Assembly (NCBI GenBank): GCA_027886175.1
Contig: JAJNNQ010000001.1
Coordinates: 10,560,501 to 10,624,500, forward strand
Origin: Phylloscopus collybita
Taxonomy: Eukaryota; Chordata; Aves; Passeriformes; Phylloscopidae
DNA length: 64,000 nucleotides
Reading direction: 5' to 3'
The position numbers and the translations under genes are program-made. Below are positions 59,501 to 64,000 of this stretch, in pieces; position 1 is the stretch's first letter, and each line of letters begins with the position of its first letter. The notes under the pieces are model-generated. The model was not told the origin of the DNA. It made no database searches and saw nothing but the letters and a program-made list of their open reading frames with translations.

Positions 59501-60905
59501 TGGATGTTTCATAACACTTATGCAGGAATCAGGCTGGGGTATCTCTACCACACAGCTTCTCTCATTTATCTTGGAACTGAGCAGAATGAAAAGCTCTGAT
59601 CTCAGAGGGCCACAGTGGGATGAGGTGCTAATGACTGCTGCCTTTGTGGAAGGCGAAGTTCTCTGTTTCCACTGCCTTTGTCCCTTTATTCTATTTTTGG
59701 TTGGTTTATGTCTTTTGGAAAGTGCTTAATTGTGGCATTGAATCCAGGACATATATCCTAATTCTACCATAAAAGGCCGTTATCTCCTGTCCCTTGGGCT
59801 GTCCTGCCCTTTGGCCAATTATTGTTTCATAAAGTAAATTTGAAATTTCTTTTGGAAAAGAAATGAGGATTCCTCCTATTATTCCATTCTGCTTCATTTT
59901 GAAATACCTACGTTGAACACTTTTATTTTTCTTTTCTTTTTTTTAATATCATGTATCCTACATAATCTCATTTATGTGACTAAATTTGCAGTTCAGTGGG
60001 CACGTCCCATCACATTTCCGGATGGTGGAGTTGCTTAATGGGTCAAGAGCCTTTTAAACGCTGCCTTTGTGTGGACAGCAAGGCATTGTGGCTCAGTGTG
60101 AATTAACTGATGACATCCAAATGCTCCCAGATTTAGGGGAATCTGGTCTCAACATTAGTTCCTGGTATCTGGTTGTTAAACTGGTGTTTTGGCTCAGCAG
60201 GTACTGATGCAAAACGCACGGAGATCTCAGCAGTCTCTGCTCCTCCTTGCTAAAAATGTCCTGCTGTGTACATTTACATGTCTGACACAGGAGAGGGTGA
60301 GGGTCAGTGGTTACCAACCTGAGCTGCCTGATGTAATCAGAGACTCTGTGAAATGTGCCCGTTTGGAGTTTGCCTTGGGTTATTTATGGGAGCATCTTCA
60401 AATCACTTCTGGATTAGCTGAGAAAAAATTGTATCCCCAGAAGGAGCAGCTGGGACATACAGAGCTGCAGCCAATACCTGAACTTATCGTGCCTCTCTGG
60501 ATTTCCAGGCACAAATGCTGTGCCCTGCCAGTGAAAGGGGTCATGGAATTTTACACTAAGTTAATCTTGTGAATGGATTTAAGGTGATATGTGTCACTGC
60601 TCTCAAAGTGACTCATGGATGAATAAGCACAAGTAAAATAGTTGGTTTGTGAATGTCTTCTGAAAAATCAGGTACCTGGTTACCCAAATTGGCAGGAGAT
60701 TCCTGATTACCACCAAATGAAGGGCTGTTGTCTTCTTTATAGTAAATGTTGGATTATTCAGTATCACCCTCATCTCCTGGCTAGCGCAGCCCTTTGGAGT
60801 GTGGGATTTAGTTGTGACATCTTTGAGCTGGATGTGGGGATTGGCAGAACTTTTTTTCTTTAGAGCTACAAATACTGCCTAACAAAAAGCCTTTTATCTC
60901 ATCAG

Positions 60906-61598
60906 GAACTTCATATTCTGAAAATGACAGTGGCTGTTCCTCGTCCCCATGTGAGAATGGGGGAAGCTGTAAGGATTTGGAAGTGGGTTACCAGTGCACC
61001 TGCCCTGTGGAGCCTGTAGCCTACATGGGCATAAACTGTGAACTCCTCTATGATGCTTGCAATGAACAGAAGTGTCCTGCCCACATGACCTGCACCGGGA
61101 CTCCAGGGCTCCTGGAATATCAGTGTGTGTGTAGAGCTGGCTCTGCAGGTGCCGACTGTGACAGCGTTGATGAGTGTGAGAGCAGCCCTTGCACAGACCC
61201 TGGATTTGAATGCGTGGATAGCCCAACCGGATACACCTGTAGATGCCAGCTGGGTGGGGAAGGCTGCCAGGCAGAAAGCTCCGTGTGCTCCAGCCAGCCC
61301 TGCCTGAACAACGGCACGTGTGTGGAGGCTCCGGGCGGGTACCGCTGCCTCTGCCCGCCCGGCTTCAGCGGGGCCACCTGCGGGGACGACATCGACGAGT
61401 GCGCGTCGGGGCCGTGCAGGAACGGGGCCATCTGCAGGGACAGCGCGGGCGAGTACAGCTGCTTCTGCGTGCCCGGCTTCCAGGGCTCCAACTGCGAGAT
61501 CGACATCGACGAGTGCGCGTCCCGGCCCTGCCGCAACCACGGCACCTGCCTCAACCACATGGACCACTACGAGTGCCGCTGCGCGCCCGGCTACGCAG
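60906..61598 (+). CDS. CRB2: CRB2 exon 2: EGF-like modules 1-6
   Basis: A 693 bp exon (phase 1 in, phase 1 out) encodes residues 25-255. It carries five whole EGF modules and most of a sixth, each with the six-cysteine pattern. The modules begin at CSSSPC, CNEQKC, CESSPC, CSSQPC, CASGPC and CASRPC. Modules 5 and 6 open with DIDEC, a calcium-binding start. Seven of the nine modules readable in the window show a D/N/E-type lead-in. The acceptor is TCATCAG|GA and the donor is GCAG|GTACGG. Module 6 is completed by the next exon (GYAG-VNC), a join also seen in vertebrate Crumbs proteins. The second half (from about 61250) is far richer in G+C than the first. The antisense strand is open over most of it, a by-product of that composition. 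Confidence 0.95.
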
Positions 61599-63291
61599 GT
61601 ACGGCCTGCCGGGCTCAGGAGCTGCCCTGCTGCCTCACTGAGCCTCGCTATTCCCCCAGGCTCTGGGCGTGGCTCTCGGTAATGCTGTAGGGTAGCTTGC
61701 AGGCGGTGCTTGAGGCCTTGAATTCACCATGCATGAGACGTGGTGTAGGTGTTGAGAGACAGGGATGCAAGGGCGGAGTGTCTGAGACTGGAGTACTAGG
61801 CACAAGGTAGCTGTGATTAGTTTTCAGCGTGAAATTAAGGGAGATAACATCAAAAGATATTTATCATCAGGAAATGGATATTTAGTGTTTTCAGGTATAA
61901 CTGAACTCTGCTAGCCTGGCCTGTAGTTCCTTGTCCTGTCCAGCAGGATTTTTCCAAGGGAAGTACTTGTCTTTAGGAAAAAAGTGTCTTTTAGCTGGAG
62001 ATCTCCAATTCTTTCGTGCCTGGCGAATGTTTATTTGGCATATGATTTAAGTGTTTCTCTTTTGTGCATCTGTGCTAATGGTGACTCAGAGAGGAATCCA
62101 CACCTGTGAGTTGTCTGTGAGGGAGGCAGTGGGGGGCTCTCCTTCCCCCAGCCCTGCTTATCGGGGTGGAATGGAGTGGAATGTGTCCGTGTCTGCCTGG
62201 TACCACCTTGCACATGAACTTTCTCAGCCTTCCTCCTGCTCACAGACTGAAGTGTTTAAGGAGTTGGGTTGCTGTGAAGGAATGCTGCTGATTACCAGTG
62301 GAATGAGGAGAAGTTACAACATCAGGAATGTAGTCCCTGATGCTGACTCACTCTCTGATAAAAATGAAGAGAGATGAAGGAGAAACAAGACAAAATTTCT
62401 ATGTGGGCCCTAAGGTTACTGGTGATTTTGAGTATCAAGCATAATTCTGTCTTTGCAAATCAGTTTCTTTTTTTATCTTTATACTGAATCCTCAATTCAG
62501 GATTGTGGGATTCCCTGCCAAAGGAGCGATAAAGTGACCCAGGCAGCTGGAGGAGTTCGTTGTGCCTCAAGTTATTCTGGTGTCAAACATGAGGTTTAGC
62601 CTTGGGATTTAGTTCTTCATCCAGAGGTTTGAGCACCATTGGCTGGCAAGGCCAGGTTGTTTCCTGGTGCTTGCAGCTGGAATTTGGCTGAAGGAAGTTT
62701 TGTGTGGGTATTGAGGGGTTTGAACCAGATTAGGGGGCCCACATTCCGCCAGGATTAGGATGGCCATGCCCACTCTGTGGGGAGCCTTGGCCAAGGAGGG
62801 CAGATTAGATGGATTGATAGGTGCCACTGTAATGAGTAAGGTTTGGAGGTGATGCCAGGCCACAGGCAGCTCAAAGAGGTGGAATATAAATAACATAATT
62901 GCGTAGAAATCTTTCACAAGGTCTTGTTCTGTCAGGGAGGTCGGGACTTTGTACCAAACAGGTGTCACTTGCTGTGACCAGTAGTGGAGCTAACATTGTA
63001 TTTTTAATGGCATTTCCCAATAAAATCATCTCCTAACATCAGGTATCACTGTAGCCAGTGTTTTGCACTATTTTGGTGCTTTTTTCCTGGGTATCACAAA
63101 GCAAGTTACAAACAATTGAAATAAATGGAATTTATTTTTGGAGAAGCAGGTGGAGATCACTCTGATAGCCACTAGGGTTGATAAATGATGACATAACAAG
63201 ATGACTCTTGTGATTTCATCTCAGAATTCCAGGCAGCACATACACACTTCTGTGGAGTTGTAACACGGATATTTTTGTTTTTTTAACAAAG
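61599..63291 (+). other. CRB2: CRB2 intron 2
   Basis: The intron is 1693 bp, from GTACGG to acceptor TTTTTTTAACAAAG. I saw no exon, RNA gene or clear repeat in it. Confidence 0.8.
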
Positions 63292-63487
63292 GTGTGAACT
63301 GTGATACTGAAATAGATGAATGTGCTTCAGACCCTTGCCAGAATGGGGCCCTGTGCAATGATCATGTTGGGTTCTACACCTGCACCTGTGCACCAGGTTA
63401 TGAAGGAACCCAGTGCGAGGTGGACATCAATGAATGTGAGAGCCAGCCATGCCAGAGCAACGGGACATGTCATGACCTCATTAACAG
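63292..63487 (+). CDS. CRB2: CRB2 exon 3: end of EGF 6, EGF 7 and most of EGF 8
   Basis: A 196 bp exon, phase 1 in and phase 2 out, finishes module 6 (VNCDTE). It then encodes IDECASDPC..., a full calcium-binding-type EGF module 7, and INECESQPC..., most of module 8 ending CHDLIN. The acceptor is AACAAAG|GT and the donor is AACAG|GTGAGA. The first join restores GYAGVNC and the second restores INSYRC with the next exon. Both resemble the same positions in vertebrate CRB2 (GYAGVTC, LVNGFRC). The phases and the module border agreement make this exon secure. Confidence 0.96.
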
Positions 63488-63890
63488 GTGAGAAACCAGT
63501 GGTGGGGGCAGTTAGACACCAGGCCTGGTCTAAAGGTCTACTCAGTGCAGCCTGTGAAAACCAGAGTAGAAGGCTGCGGGGGGAATTGGGTTTAGTGTTT
63601 TGTACATTGAGTGGCAGTAACGATGATTTGTGGCAATAAGGGAGAAGCCCCCTCCCAGCAGCAGAACTCAGGGGTGCTAAAGGAAGGGAGGAACAAACAC
63701 AGAGAAGTGGTTTGCAGAGCATGAACAGCACAGACAGCTGCTACTTGTGTGTCTGAATTTACCTTTCCACGGGTAAGGTGTGAACACAAGTGGGTGTGAG
63801 CACTGACAGCTGAGCGCTTTTGCCCGTTCCTCGGCCGGGGCTTTGCTGCCCAAGGCCGAGCTGATGCCTTGCTCTGTTTGTGCCCCACAG
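63488..63890 (+). other. CRB2: CRB2 intron 3
   Basis: A 403 bp intron from GTGAGA to acceptor TTTGTGCCCCACAG. Nothing else is recognised in it. Confidence 0.85.
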
Positions 63891-64000
63891 CTACCGCTGT
63901 GACTGCAGTGACACCGGCTTCGAGGGGGCCCACTGCGAGCTGGACATCCTGGAGTGTGCCTCTGACCCCTGCCACAACAGTGCCACGTGCCTGGAGGGAA
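63891..64000 (+). CDS. CRB2: CRB2 exon 4 (partial): end of EGF 8, start of EGF 9
   Basis: The exon is cut by the window end. The first base completes a serine codon; then come [15 protein letters not shown], the end of module 8 with its extra residue after the fifth cysteine, and [18 protein letters not shown], the start of module 9. The unusual LEC (no acidic residue at the calcium position) and the C-xx-CxxTGFEG spacing match the same module pair in human CRB2 (AGTGYEGTHC ... VLECASAPC). This is the best single argument for CRB2 over CRB1. The predicted protein reaches residue 357 here; human CRB2 has about 1285. Confidence 0.95.

Larger units (their letters stand above)
51761..60905 (+). 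other. CRB2: CRB2 intron 1
   Basis: This 9.1 kb intron runs from GTAAGT to a pyrimidine-rich acceptor (CCTTTTATCTCATCAG). No further coding exon was found: open frames lack cysteine patterns or family resemblance. It holds a 22-base T run (52975-52996), a TTTTCA-type repeat (56461-56518), a possible enhancer patch with octamer- and TEAD-like motifs (57480-57560), and a TATA-like stretch near 58918 that could be an alternative promoter. Confidence 0.7.

Noticed and set aside
60911..61567. 218-codon antisense frame within CRB2 exon 2
   Set aside because: It mirrors the GC-rich EGF coding strand, has no independent domain and fits the known side effect of G/C-ending codons.
61599..61690. Plus-strand reading frame running on past CRB2 exon 2 to a stop at 61690
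   Set aside because: The EGF pattern breaks exactly at GCAG|GTACGG and is restored by joining 63292, so the extension is intron.
1..64000. Bacterial defence system, prophage, CRISPR array or viral insertion
   Set aside because: No such genes, repeat arrays or integrase-like frames were seen; the gene structure is vertebrate throughout.

Overview
The window looks like a piece of a vertebrate nuclear genome, most likely a bird. It has short exons in long introns with GT/AG borders, two CpG islands, very few mobile-element remnants (one CR1-like, three MIR-like), and two genes that are neighbours in human 9q33.3. There are no bacterial, phage, plasmid or CRISPR features. The bird call is an inference from the CR1-like remnant, the low repeat load and the compact 21 kb spacer.

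Left part, minus strand (1 to about 29.6 kb): the 5' part of STRBP, an RNA-binding protein of the ILF3/NF90 family. A leader exon (7288-7463) ends exactly with the ATG. Three further coding exons follow (4940-5157, 4059-4224, 2180-2324), and all splice phases agree. Together they encode the first 177 residues, the N-terminal half of the DZF (nucleotidyltransferase-like) domain. The rest of the gene, including the double-stranded RNA-binding domains and the 3' UTR, lies beyond the left end. Upstream is a roughly 21 kb first intron leading to a 1.4 kb CpG island (about 28785-30150), the presumed STRBP promoter. I could not place the non-coding first exon exactly. The island holds a four-unit 19-20 bp tandem repeat, a recurring octamer and a perfect short palindrome.

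Middle (about 30.2-51.3 kb): the spacer between the divergent genes STRBP and CRB2. It shows no convincing gene. It holds an unidentified 84-codon minus-strand frame with protein-like composition (30494-30748), one MIR remnant, an imperfect 160 bp-spaced duplication and some possible regulatory patches.

Right part, plus strand (51.3-64 kb): the 5' part of CRB2 (Crumbs 2), an apical polarity membrane protein. A second CpG island (about 51340-51610) precedes a signal-peptide exon (51688-51760). After a 9.1 kb intron come three exons (60906-61598, 63292-63487 and 63891 to the window end) that encode nine consecutive EGF-like modules, the last cut off by the window end. All junction phases agree. 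The laminin-G modules, transmembrane segment and cytoplasmic tail lie beyond the right end.

The two genes are transcribed away from each other from separate CpG islands; I see no sign that they act together. I found no previously undescribed system. The most useful leads are the promoter repeat and motifs of STRBP, the upstream frames in both leaders, the sharp composition change inside CRB2 exon 2 and the unidentified frame near 30.6 kb.
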